Below, piece by piece: positions 36,455 through 44,215 of a stretch of 64,000 nt of DNA. The stretch is from Halanaeroarchaeum sulfurireducens (GTDB lineage Archaea; Halobacteriota; Halobacteria; Halobacteriales; Halobacteriaceae). The position numbers and the translations under genes are program-made. The DNA lies in contig NZ_CP008874.1 of the NCBI RefSeq assembly GCF_001011115.1, positions 496,001 through 560,000 of the forward strand, given 5' to 3'. Numbering within the stretch: the stretch's first letter is position 1; the number at the start of each line of letters is the position of its first letter. A model generated the notes under the pieces. That model had not been told where the DNA came from. It saw only the letters and a program-made list of their open reading frames with translations, and made no database searches.

Positions 36455-36640
36455 TCAACACTCGACCGTCGATTCCTCGAGTACCTCTTCGAGCTGGACG
36501 GCACACTCTTTGATCTCGTCGGAGGCCTGAATCATGCCGAGATCCATCGCTTCATCCGATCGTTCACGGAACTGCTCAGCCAGATCGCGGAGTTCGGAAG
36601 CCGGCACGGCGGTCTCGGAGTCATCGTCGGTTTCGGTCAT
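36455..36640 (-). CDS. Small acidic helical protein, unknown
   Basis: From the ATG at 36640 the product has 61 residues: an acidic polar N-terminus (MTETDDDSETAVP), then two amphipathic helices (ASELRDLAEQFRERSDEAM and SDEIKECAVQLEEVLEES) that could form a coiled coil. There is no membrane segment and only two cysteines, widely spaced. A longer frame to 36739 begins with Pro/Arg-rich sequence unlike a haloarchaeal protein, so the shorter form is chosen. Function unknown. Confidence 0.6.
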   Translation of the reverse strand: MTETDDDSETAVPASELRDLAEQFRERSDEAMDLGMIQASDEIKECAVQLEEVLEESTVEC

Positions 36641-36838
36641 CGTATCACGCGGTTGGGACCCGGAACGTAAAAACCTGGAGGGCGCCCGACTCGATTCGGG
36701 CCCCCGGGCCCTCGGCCCCGTGCCTGGTTGGTGGCACACCTCGGGATCAACGTCTGGCTACTGGTGCGCACGCCCGCCGGTCGTGACCGTGCGTACCATT
36801 AAGGGGGTGCGGTCGCAAGTCCGTTTTCGTGTTGGGCT

Positions 36839-37618
36839 ATGACATACGATACAATCGAGATCACTCGTGACGACCACGTAGCGACGATCGCTCTCGATCG
36901 GGCCGAGAATTTCAATACGTTCAGCACGGCGCTGTCCAGGGAGTTGATCGAGGCCCTCGAGTCGGTCGACGGGGACGACGAGGTTCGAGCGGTGGTCGTC
37001 GAGGGGAATGGGGGTGTTCTCTCGGCGGGCATCGACCTCAACGAGCACGACGACTTCGAAACACACCGCGAGTACTTCGACTGGGTCGAGGAGATGGAGC
37101 GTCCCTTCCGCGTCCTCACCGACATGCGGACCCCCGTTATCGTCGGAGTCGAGGGCCATGCGGCTGCAAACGGACTGGGGCTGGTCGCCGCCGCGGACCT
37201 CGCGGTGGCCGCTAGCGACGCCCAGATGGGAATGACCGCTGTCAACGTCGGTCTCTTCTGTACAGGGCCGGGTGTCCCCCTCATCCGGACGGTCACCGAG
37301 AAGCAGGCCCTCGAACTCCTCTTGACCGGCGAACTCATCGGGGCAGAGACGGCCAAAGATTGGGGGCTCGTCAACCGCGTCGTCGACCCCGACGACGTCC
37401 ACGAGGAGTCCATGGCGCTCGCCGAGAGTATCGCATCGAAGAGCCCGGTCGCCGTCCAGAAGGGCAAGGAGGCGTTCTACGAGGCGGCAGATCTGGAGTT
37501 TGACAAGGCGATGGACGTGGCGAACGAGGCGTTCGCGACCATCTGTCGCACCGAGGACGCGGCCGAGGGAATCGAGGCGTTCCTGGAGGATCGCGAGCCG
37601 GAGTACACGGGACGATAA
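36839..37618 (+). CDS. Enoyl-CoA hydratase/isomerase family protein
   Basis: The 259-residue crotonase-fold protein has the oxyanion-hole segments GNGGVLSAGIDLNEH and GHAAANGLGLVAAADLAVAA, the usual trimer-forming C-terminal helices and AKDWGLVNRVV. In classical hydratases two Glu residues act as catalysts; in the second helix the expected position reads near GMTAVNVGLFCTGPG without an obvious Glu, so hydratase activity is not assured and isomerase or thioesterase-like roles are possible. The acyl-CoA substrate is unknown. It stands alone. Confidence 0.85.
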   Translation: MTYDTIEITRDDHVATIALDRAENFNTFSTALSRELIEALESVDGDDEVRAVVVEGNGGVLSAGIDLNEHDDFETHREYFDWVEEMERPFRVLTDMRTPVIVGVEGHAAANGLGLVAAADLAVAASDAQMGMTAVNVGLFCTGPGVPLIRTVTEKQALELLLTGELIGAETAKDWGLVNRVVDPDDVHEESMALAESIASKSPVAVQKGKEAFYEAADLEFDKAMDVANEAFATICRTEDAAEGIEAFLEDREPEYTGR

Positions 37619-37671
37619 CGGCCGTTACCCTGGTCGGGTGGGGGGAGCTATCGACGCGGCGTCCGCGCCGC

Positions 37672-38427
37672 CTACAGTATCTCGTAGACCTGATCGCCGC
37701 TCACTACCTCCGGAACGACCACCTCGTCCGCGCCGATGCGGCGGGCGACCGCCTCGTCCATCTGGTCGCCTGCCCGCACGATAACCCGGATCATCGGCGC
37801 GATCTGGCTCGCGGTGACCGCCACCTTCACGTTGGTGTCGGTGTCGTCGATCGCGCCGATGATCGTCGACGCTCGTTCGATTCCGGCACGGGAAAGCGGT
37901 TCTTCCCGACGGGCGTCACCCTGGACCACGAGATGACCGTCGTCGAGGGCCCGCTCGTACTGCGTCTCGCCCTGCTCGACGACGACGAGCGGTCTGTCGG
38001 CTTCCTTGAGGCGGTTCGCGATCGTCTTCCCGAACGTTCCGTAGCCGCAGACGACGACGTGGTCGTCCAGTTCTTCGATGGAGTTTGCCATTTGCATGCG
38101 ATTGAGTTCCTCCGAAATTCGCCCCCCGAACGCCGCGGATAGCACCGTTTCACCGATCCAGAGTCCCACGACGACCAGTCCCGTCTGGAGGACGATCGCG
38201 AAGGACTTTACGAGCCGCTCCGGCCCGTGATGGGTCTGGAAATGCAATTCGATGCTTGTCGGATCGATCAGCCAGAAAAACGCCTCGACCGTTCCGATCC
38301 CACCAAGCACGCGATAGCCTCCGACGCCAAGGAGGATCAGGACGCTGAACGCCAAAATGGGCCGTAACAGGCGTCGCAGGAGTGACCGCCGAGCGAACGC
38401 CTGCAACAGCGTTTGGACCGGGTTCAT
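37672..38427 (-). CDS. RCK_N (TrkA-N) membrane protein with degenerate channel pore
   Basis: A 251-residue protein has two membrane helices (about 22-45 and 75-100) and a cytoplasmic RCK_N domain from DDHVVVCGYGTFGKTIANRLKE (GxGxxG NAD-binding motif) to the C-terminus. It is built like a two-helix potassium channel, but the loop between the helices reads SIELHFQTHHGPERL and has no TVGYGD-like filter. It may be a nucleotide sensor or partner subunit rather than a channel. Compare the intact filter in the protein at 22227. Confidence 0.75.
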   Translation of the reverse strand: MNPVQTLLQAFARRSLLRRLLRPILAFSVLILLGVGGYRVLGGIGTVEAFFWLIDPTSIELHFQTHHGPERLVKSFAIVLQTGLVVVGLWIGETVLSAAFGGRISEELNRMQMANSIEELDDHVVVCGYGTFGKTIANRLKEADRPLVVVEQGETQYERALDDGHLVVQGDARREEPLSRAGIERASTIIGAIDDTDTNVKVAVTASQIAPMIRVIVRAGDQMDEAVARRIGADEVVVPEVVSGDQVYEIL

Positions 38428-38580
38428 CGTCTGTACTTACTGAGGGGGTTCTCGTGTTGGTGAGTCAGCGGATGGTGACGATCGATCGTTCCACGTCGGG
38501 TCTCGGTATATGGGCTGATTCTTTCCGAGACGATAAAGGCATTCCTACCTCGGATCGGGATCGGTCGTCGGAAGCCTTTC

Positions 38581-39780
38581 TCAGCTCTGCACGTCCGAAT
38601 CTGCGTCGACGACGTCGCCGGCGAACGCCTCGATGCGATCGAACGCGGTCGCCAGGGTCTCCATATCCGACGCGAAACTGATCCGGAGGTGTCCCTCTCC
38701 GGCGTCACCGAATCCGACGCCAGGGGCGGTGACGACCCCCGCTTCGTGGACGAGTTGTCTGGCGACGTCCAGACTTGAGTCGCCGAGCGCTCGAACGTCC
38801 GGAAAGACGTAGAAGCCGCCCTGCGGCTCTGGGACCTCGATTCCTGGAATCGACTCGATCCGGTCGAGAACGTAGTCGCGTCGGTCCCGATACGCCGTGT
38901 GCATCTCCCTGATTGGCTCCTGGGGCCCTTCGAGGGCCGCCAGCAGCGCGTGCTGGGACACGCTGGACGCGCAGGTGCTGAACGCCTGGTGGAGTTGTGC
39001 CATCGATTCGATAACCGTGGGCGGTCCGACCAGCCAGCCCACGCGCCAGCCAGTCATGGCGTACGTCTTCGACGCCGAGTTTGCCACGATCAGGCGGTCG
39101 TAGTCCGTCAGGGCGGCCACGCTCTCGAATTCATCGCCGTACACGAGTCGCCAGTAGACCTCGTCGGCGATGATCCAGGCGTCGTTGGCCGCGGCAGCAT
39201 CGATCACCGTTTCGATCTCGTCGTGGTCGAAGACCTGTCCCGTGGGATTCGAGGGCGACGACAGGATCACTGCCGCGGTATCGTCGCCGATCGCCGCGGC
39301 GACGCGGGACCCGTCTAGGGCGAAGTCCTCCTCCGGCGACAGTGGGACGGTCAGCAGGGTGGCGTTTGCCACGCCCGCCTGCGTGAAATAACTCGGCCAG
39401 GCCGGCGTGGGGACGACGATCTCGTCGCCGGGATCCGCGACGGCCAGCGTGGCGAACGCGAGTCCCTGAATCGCCCCGGCGGTAACCGCGATCTCGCGGT
39501 CCGGATCGACCGGGACGCCGGCGCTTTCGTATTCCGACGCTATCGCAGCACGGAGCGCTTCGATACCGAAATTGTCCGTGTAATGAGTCCCGCCGGCAGA
39601 CGCCGCCTCCATCGCTTCCTCGACGATGTGTGCCGGCGTGTCGAAGTCGGGGTCACCGAACGCGAGGTTTATCGAGTCGGTGTCCTGGTCGCTTGCCAGG
39701 TCGACCATCGCTCGCATCGGCGTCGCCTCGAGCGATCGCACCCGATCCGAGAGAGTCGTGGAAATGGGCGGTCTGTTCAC
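38581..39780 (-). CDS. Class I/II pyridoxal-phosphate aminotransferase
   Basis: The 399-residue fold-type I enzyme contains NLAFGDPDFDTPAHI, VTAGAIQGLAFAT, the cofactor contacts SSPSNPTGQV and DEVYWRLVYGDE, and the Schiff-base lysine in ANSASKTYAMTGWRVGW. A late GVGFGDAGEGHLRISFASD holds the substrate-carboxylate Arg. It resembles AspC/AlaT-type enzymes acting on aspartate, alanine or aromatic amino acids; the substrate cannot be fixed. It starts at an ATG followed by a typical N-terminal RVRSLEATPMRAM. Confidence 0.92.
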   Translation of the reverse strand: MNRPPISTTLSDRVRSLEATPMRAMVDLASDQDTDSINLAFGDPDFDTPAHIVEEAMEAASAGGTHYTDNFGIEALRAAIASEYESAGVPVDPDREIAVTAGAIQGLAFATLAVADPGDEIVVPTPAWPSYFTQAGVANATLLTVPLSPEEDFALDGSRVAAAIGDDTAAVILSSPSNPTGQVFDHDEIETVIDAAAANDAWIIADEVYWRLVYGDEFESVAALTDYDRLIVANSASKTYAMTGWRVGWLVGPPTVIESMAQLHQAFSTCASSVSQHALLAALEGPQEPIREMHTAYRDRRDYVLDRIESIPGIEVPEPQGGFYVFPDVRALGDSSLDVARQLVHEAGVVTAPGVGFGDAGEGHLRISFASDMETLATAFDRIEAFAGDVVDADSDVQS

Positions 39781-39877
39781 ACGTTGGTGTGGGCCGATCA
39801 GGCCAAAGCTGTTTTGACCGATGCCCGGCCGAGGCTACCGGCCGGTACGTGGGGCGAACGCCGGGCGGGACGGTCAA

Positions 39878-40060
39878 TTAGCGCGCAACGTTCCGTTCGA
39901 TCGTTTTGGACTCCTTCAGACGACCCGCGACGTAGAGGATCGCCAGAAACGGCCACAGCGGGAGGAGCACGAGCGCGATGCCGGCTGCGATGATGATGCC
40001 GAACGCCGACATCTCTGGGGCGTGATGCCACGGAGTTGGCTGGGTGACTGAATCGGTCAT
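39878..40060 (-). CDS. Small single-helix membrane protein
   Basis: 60 residues: a polar N-terminus (MTDSVTQPTPWHHAPEMS), one or two closely spaced hydrophobic stretches (about 19-45, FGIIIAAGIALVLLPLWPFLAILYVAG) and a basic tail (RLKESKTIERNVAR). The shape matches small haloarchaeal membrane proteins of unknown function. No partner is evident; it lies between the aminotransferase and the PAC2 gene on the same strand. Confidence 0.65.
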   Translation of the reverse strand: MTDSVTQPTPWHHAPEMSAFGIIIAAGIALVLLPLWPFLAILYVAGRLKESKTIERNVAR

Positions 40061-40164
40061 ATCTCCCCCTTTTGCGGCATCCTCCTAATCCGTGACGGTT
40101 ATCTCTCGACACGCCAAATGGTGGTTGTGGGCCCAGAAACTGGCGTTTACGGCGGATTCGGCGA

Positions 40165-40929
40165 TCACTGATACATTCCTGGCATTCCGGCCTCCGAGCG
40201 CTGGCTCTCCTGTTGTTCCTGGACCATCTGCTGGTACTGCTCGGCGACCTGTGCCATCCGCTTTTGGATCTCCTCGGCCTGCTGTTCGAGTTCCGAGGTG
40301 TCGATGTCGAAATCGACCAGCGGTTCGAGTGCGTTCTCGATGACCTCCTGGGCGGCTCCCGGGTCTGGCAGGAACGGGTGGGATTTGACGATGAGAACCG
40401 CGGATGGAACGTCGCCATGGAAACACTCCCTGACGAGTGCCCCCGTGACGCCGCCGACGAGACCGGGTTCGCTCGCGAGTTCGATGTTGGCCTCCTGAAG
40501 TTTCTCTCGCATTCGCTCCGTGGTGGCGACGCCGGTCACCTCCCCACGTTCGTCCTCACTCTCCGCCGGAGCGCCGGCCAGGAAGATCGCCTGGTCGAAC
40601 TCCTCGGAGAGGTCATGGAGGACGCATTTCGAGAGCGGCTCGAACGAATTGGGGGGCAACGGCATGTCGCTTTTCAGGGTCATGACGTCTGGATTCTTCC
40701 CGCCATAGACGCGAACCGGATCTCGGACCATCCCGTCCTCGAAGGTCACGACGGGTGGAAACTCGTCGGCATAGATGTTTCCGTGGTGCTCGAGATCGAG
40801 TTGCTGGGTAAGCTGGTCGACGGCGATCGACGCGACGAGACCGTGTCCGGGAAGCCCTTCGATGAGTGTCGGCTCGTTTGCGGGCAGCTCGGCCAACTCC
40901 TCAAAGGTTGCCGGATCGACATCGTTCAT
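40165..40929 (-). CDS. PAC2-family proteasome assembly chaperone-like protein
   Basis: From the ATG at 40929 (MNDVDPATFEELAEL) the protein has 254 residues. LIEGLPGHGLVASIAVDQL, IYADEFPPVVTFEDG, AIFLAGAPAESEDER and EPGLVGGVTGALVRECFHGD follow the PAC2/COG2047 pattern of alpha/beta proteins related to proteasome assembly chaperones. A C-terminal helical tail (about 205-254, SELEQQAEEIQKRMAQVAEQY) ends with GMPGMYQ, resembling proteasome-docking tails. A role with the archaeal proteasome is suggested by homology only. It is divergent from the MinD-like gene. Confidence 0.85.
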   Translation of the reverse strand: MNDVDPATFEELAELPANEPTLIEGLPGHGLVASIAVDQLTQQLDLEHHGNIYADEFPPVVTFEDGMVRDPVRVYGGKNPDVMTLKSDMPLPPNSFEPLSKCVLHDLSEEFDQAIFLAGAPAESEDERGEVTGVATTERMREKLQEANIELASEPGLVGGVTGALVRECFHGDVPSAVLIVKSHPFLPDPGAAQEVIENALEPLVDFDIDTSELEQQAEEIQKRMAQVAEQYQQMVQEQQESQRSEAGMPGMYQ

Positions 40930-41063
40930 GGGTGTTCGTTCGAGCGGTTGCCACGTAAAGATATGCACGGGAGGGGCAGCCAGACGAAAACGCTTTTATT
41001 ACGACCGTCGAATCTGCTAACGAATGAAGGGGATATCCGGTGCGGGGCGGAGGTATTTTCAGG

Positions 41064-41837
41064 ATGGTTGAGGCCCTGGCGGTCGCCTCGGGCAAGGGAG
41101 GTACGGGAAAGACCACGGCGACACTTGCCCTCGGGATGGCTCTGGCGGACGAGTACGAGGTGACGGTGGTCGACACGGACACCGGCATGGCGAATCTTCT
41201 CTTTCACGCGGGGCTGGCGGACGTGGACGTGACGTTGCACGATCTACTGGTGTCCGACCGGGAGGCGACGCTCGAGGAGGCCACCTACGACCGATTCGGC
41301 ATGCGCATCGTCCCCTGTGGAACGAGCCTCGAGGCCTTCCAGGCGGCCGATCCCGCGCGCCTGCGTGGGGTCATCGCTGACCTCGCTGCCGACGCCGACG
41401 TCCTGTTGTTGGATTCCCCGGCTACTCTCGCCAGCCGCGGGGCGGTGTTGCCGGTCGCGCTGGCCGACCGCATCGTCCTGATCGTCCAGCCGACCATCCC
41501 GGCCATCACGGACGCTCTCAAGGTCCAGGAGTACGCGACGGCGTACGGAACGGGCGTCGCGGGGGTCCTGTTCAACAAGGTCCACGACCCGGCGTCCGTC
41601 GACAGGGTGGTCGACCGGGCGGGCCAGTATTTCGAGGGACCGATCGTCGGAACCGTTCCGATGGATGACGCCGCCCGTGCGGCACGCCGGGCAGGGCGCC
41701 CCCTCCTCGCGCACGCGCCGGACAGCGACGCGGGCGAGGCGTATCAGGCGGCCGCGGCGTCGATCGACGTGGCGGTGGGCGAACCGGGCGCGTTCGCGGA
41801 CCGGTTCCGGAACGCGGTCCTCCCCGACCCACCATGA
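41064..41837 (+). CDS. MinD/ParA-like ATPase
   Basis: The 257-residue P-loop ATPase has the deviant Walker A SGKGGTGKTTATLALG (about 8-23), DTDTGMANLLFHAG (Walker A'/switch I), LLLDSPATLASRGA (switch II) and PTIPAITDALKVQEYA. No clear C-terminal amphipathic membrane helix is seen, which separates it from classical MinD. A GGAGGT Shine-Dalgarno-like sequence at 41049-41054 supports the ATG at 41064. Its stop overlaps the next start by ATGA. The gene faces a TadC/PilC-like and PilB-like pair, and MinD homologues position pili and archaella in haloarchaea, so it may position or power that machine. Confidence 0.85.
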   Translation: MVEALAVASGKGGTGKTTATLALGMALADEYEVTVVDTDTGMANLLFHAGLADVDVTLHDLLVSDREATLEEATYDRFGMRIVPCGTSLEAFQAADPARLRGVIADLAADADVLLLDSPATLASRGAVLPVALADRIVLIVQPTIPAITDALKVQEYATAYGTGVAGVLFNKVHDPASVDRVVDRAGQYFEGPIVGTVPMDDAARAARRAGRPLLAHAPDSDAGEAYQAAAASIDVAVGEPGAFADRFRNAVLPDPP

Positions 41838-42433
41838 CGCTACCGGCGGGACAGCCCACGTTCGACCGCGTGGTAACGCGACTCGGCGAACCGCTCGAGG
41901 CGGCGCTGGACAGGGCGTTGACCGGGTACGCTGAAATTCTCCCACAGGCCGCCCTGTTGCTCGACGCGTCGTCGTCGGGCGTGATGTGGTTCGACGACGG
42001 TGTCCCGACGCACGCCACACATACCGGAACGGGTGCGACGGGGACCGACGTCCTCGCGGAACTCGCGGCGACCGGCCCGTTTCGCGTCCGTCTCGTCTCG
42101 CTTTCGGCCGACAACCTCCACCACGCCAGGCCCGACGAAGCGACACTCCCGCCCGACGCACCGGCAAAACGGCTCGCCGGTGACGAATCGCTGGCCCGGC
42201 GCACCCGCAAGCGAGCGGGGACCGAAAGTGACGGCTCGACGGACGGCGGTCTCGACGCCGTCGAGGCGTTTCTCGAGGACGACGAGAAGATCCGTGCGAT
42301 TCGGGACCGTGCTCGCGCCGAGGCGAAACGGCGGGCCGAGGAGTGGGGGTTCGACGACCTGAACGCCAGTTCAGAGCAAACCGGTTCCAGCGAAAGCGAG
42401 GAACGTGATCAGGACGAGCCCTCCCGAATGTAG
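41834..42433 (+). CDS. Unknown protein translationally coupled to the MinD-like ATPase
   Basis: The 199-residue protein has an alpha/beta N-terminal half (PQAALLLDASSSGVMWFDDG, GPFRVRLVSLSADNLHHA) and a charged helical C-terminal half (about 140-175, VEAFLEDDEKIRAIRDRARAEAKRRAEEWGF). No catalytic motif is evident. It overlaps the MinD-like stop by ATGA, so the two products are probably partners. Its last 63 bases overlap, tail to tail, the end of the TadC/PilC-like gene on the other strand. I do not recognise the family. Confidence 0.75.
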   Translation: MTLPAGQPTFDRVVTRLGEPLEAALDRALTGYAEILPQAALLLDASSSGVMWFDDGVPTHATHTGTGATGTDVLAELAATGPFRVRLVSLSADNLHHARPDEATLPPDAPAKRLAGDESLARRTRKRAGTESDGSTDGGLDAVEAFLEDDEKIRAIRDRARAEAKRRAEEWGFDDLNASSEQTGSSESEERDQDEPSRM

Positions 42434-44215
42434 GAACCCCTCGTAGACGCCCCGGCCGGCGACGCCGGCGAACAAGCCACTCGAAAGCACGGTCGCCTGC
42501 GTCAGGAAATAGAACGTCGGCGTACCGGAGGTCGATCGGGCAACCCCTGCGATGGCGACGGTCTCCCGACCGCCGGGAACGGTGGTTCCCAGGGCGGCGA
42601 CGTTGACCGCGACGACGATCCCGACGACGAGTAGCGACGCCGCCCATCCGACGGCGAGGAAAATAGGCACCTCGTCTCGCACCGCCTGTTCCTCGTGGTA
42701 CAGCCGTCCCGCCTCGCCCTGGAGCGCCTCGAAGGCCGCGGCCGACTGGCTGCCTGCATCGAGGGCTCCGGCGATCATTCCGACGGTCCGTCGGGCCAGT
42801 GGCGTGCCCACGCGGTCGACGAACCGATCGAGGGCCGCCGCTCTGACCGGCCGGTCGTTCGTCGCCACGCGGAGGTCGAACGCCAGATCGGCGACGTCGG
42901 GGTCGAGGGGTCCGAGGCCCCCGTTAGCGGCGACGTGTCCGACGGCCTCGGTGAACGACCGCCCGAGATGAACCTGGTGGGCGACCTCGTGCAGGAATTC
43001 CGGCAGGTATCGGTCCTTCGCGGCGTCGATGCTCGCCCGGTGGCGATCGACGAGGCCGACCGGGATCGCTGCGAGGGCATACCCGAGCGGGCCCGCCGCG
43101 ATGAGGGGCGCACCGTGATGCCAGAATGCAACCACGAAGAGGGACCCGAGCGGCGCGAACACGACGAGCGCGTTCGCGGGATTGCGGTGGACGGTCGCGA
43201 GGAGCCGCCGAAGGCTGTTCGAGGTGCGATACCGGGACCACCGGTATCCCGGCGGTCGCAGCAGGTAGACGAGGCCGCTGGCCACGGTCCCAAGCCCGAG
43301 CACGACGACCGCGCTCGCCGGCGAGAGCAGGACGTGGCCCCGAATCCATCGGGCCAGCTCCATCGCCGGTATCGGCGTCCGTTCTCCGAGACCGGTCGCG
43401 ACACCGAGGGCGACGATGGCCATCGCGGGCACGACCAGCAATCCGACGAACAACCGAACGACGCTGCCGAGATAGCGTTTGGCCGTGTCGGTCCGCTGGG
43501 CGTCCCGTCTCGCGAGGAACCGGCTTTCCTGGTGGAGAAACTCGGCGAGCGCCGCGGGCTCGTCGCGTGCTCGCGAGCGCAGGGTCAACAGGAAGGGTGC
43601 GAGCGTTCGGCGGGACGGGGTGTCCCGTGCCACGACGCGAAGGGCGCCATCGACGGTTCCCGTGACACTCGCGGTCCTGAGAACCCGGCGAACCGTTCGG
43701 GCCGTCTCTCCGAACGCTCGCTCGCGTTCCGCGACCCGGGAGAGGAGCGTTCGCAGGTCCGTCGTCCCGGAGGCGAGCACGTACATGTATCGGACCGTCC
43801 GTGGGAGGGTCCGCTCGATCCGTTCCCGGCGACGGCGTGCCCGACGCGCGAGTGCAGCCCCGGCCGCGCGGATCGTCGCCCGCTTCGCTACTCCCCCGGC
43901 TGTCAGAGCGATCGCGGGGACGAGGGCGCGCTCGACGACAGCCGGCGACACGAGCGGCACCGCCGTCATCCCCATACCGATCGCTTGCACGATGGACCTC
44001 GGGAGTACCGTTCCGACGTGGTATCCGAGCCCCGCCCCGAGGAGAAACGCGACCCACGAGAGGCCGAAGACCCGGGCGACGAACACGGAGAACCGCCGCG
44101 CATCCGGGGTCGCGCGATAGTGCTGGCGCATTTTCGCCAGCCGGGCCGACCCCGTGTGCCGGCCGAACGCGGCGAGAAGCGCGCGGTCGAGCGGCGTCAG
44201 TGGCGGGCCGCTCAT
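42371..44215 (-). CDS. Type II secretion/pilus F-family membrane protein (TadC/PilC-like)
   Basis: The 614-residue protein has paired membrane helices near 50-110, at about 255-310, at 350-400 and at the C-terminus, separated by long cytoplasmic helical domains, the two-GspF layout of archaeal pilus platform proteins. ERTLPRTVRYMYVLASGTTDLRTLLSRVAE and YLPEFLHEVAHQVHLGRSFTEAVGHVA are the matching GspF segments. It would be the inner platform of a type IV pilus-like or secretion machine. Its start overlaps the PilB-like stop by four bases. No pilin gene is visible in the window. Confidence 0.82.
   Translation of the reverse strand: MSGPPLTPLDRALLAAFGRHTGSARLAKMRQHYRATPDARRFSVFVARVFGLSWVAFLLGAGLGYHVGTVLPRSIVQAIGMGMTAVPLVSPAVVERALVPAIALTAGGVAKRATIRAAGAALARRARRRRERIERTLPRTVRYMYVLASGTTDLRTLLSRVAERERAFGETARTVRRVLRTASVTGTVDGALRVVARDTPSRRTLAPFLLTLRSRARDEPAALAEFLHQESRFLARRDAQRTDTAKRYLGSVVRLFVGLLVVPAMAIVALGVATGLGERTPIPAMELARWIRGHVLLSPASAVVVLGLGTVASGLVYLLRPPGYRWSRYRTSNSLRRLLATVHRNPANALVVFAPLGSLFVVAFWHHGAPLIAAGPLGYALAAIPVGLVDRHRASIDAAKDRYLPEFLHEVAHQVHLGRSFTEAVGHVAANGGLGPLDPDVADLAFDLRVATNDRPVRAAALDRFVDRVGTPLARRTVGMIAGALDAGSQSAAAFEALQGEAGRLYHEEQAVRDEVPIFLAVGWAASLLVVGIVVAVNVAALGTTVPGGRETVAIAGVARSTSGTPTFYFLTQATVLSSGLFAGVAGRGVYEGFLHSGGLVLITFLAFAGTGLL

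Noticed and set aside
41244-42647. A 467-codon open frame on the minus strand across the MinD-like gene and its partner.
   Set aside because: It is very Arg/Pro-rich and antisense to well-supported genes; long shadow frames are common in GC-rich haloarchaeal DNA.
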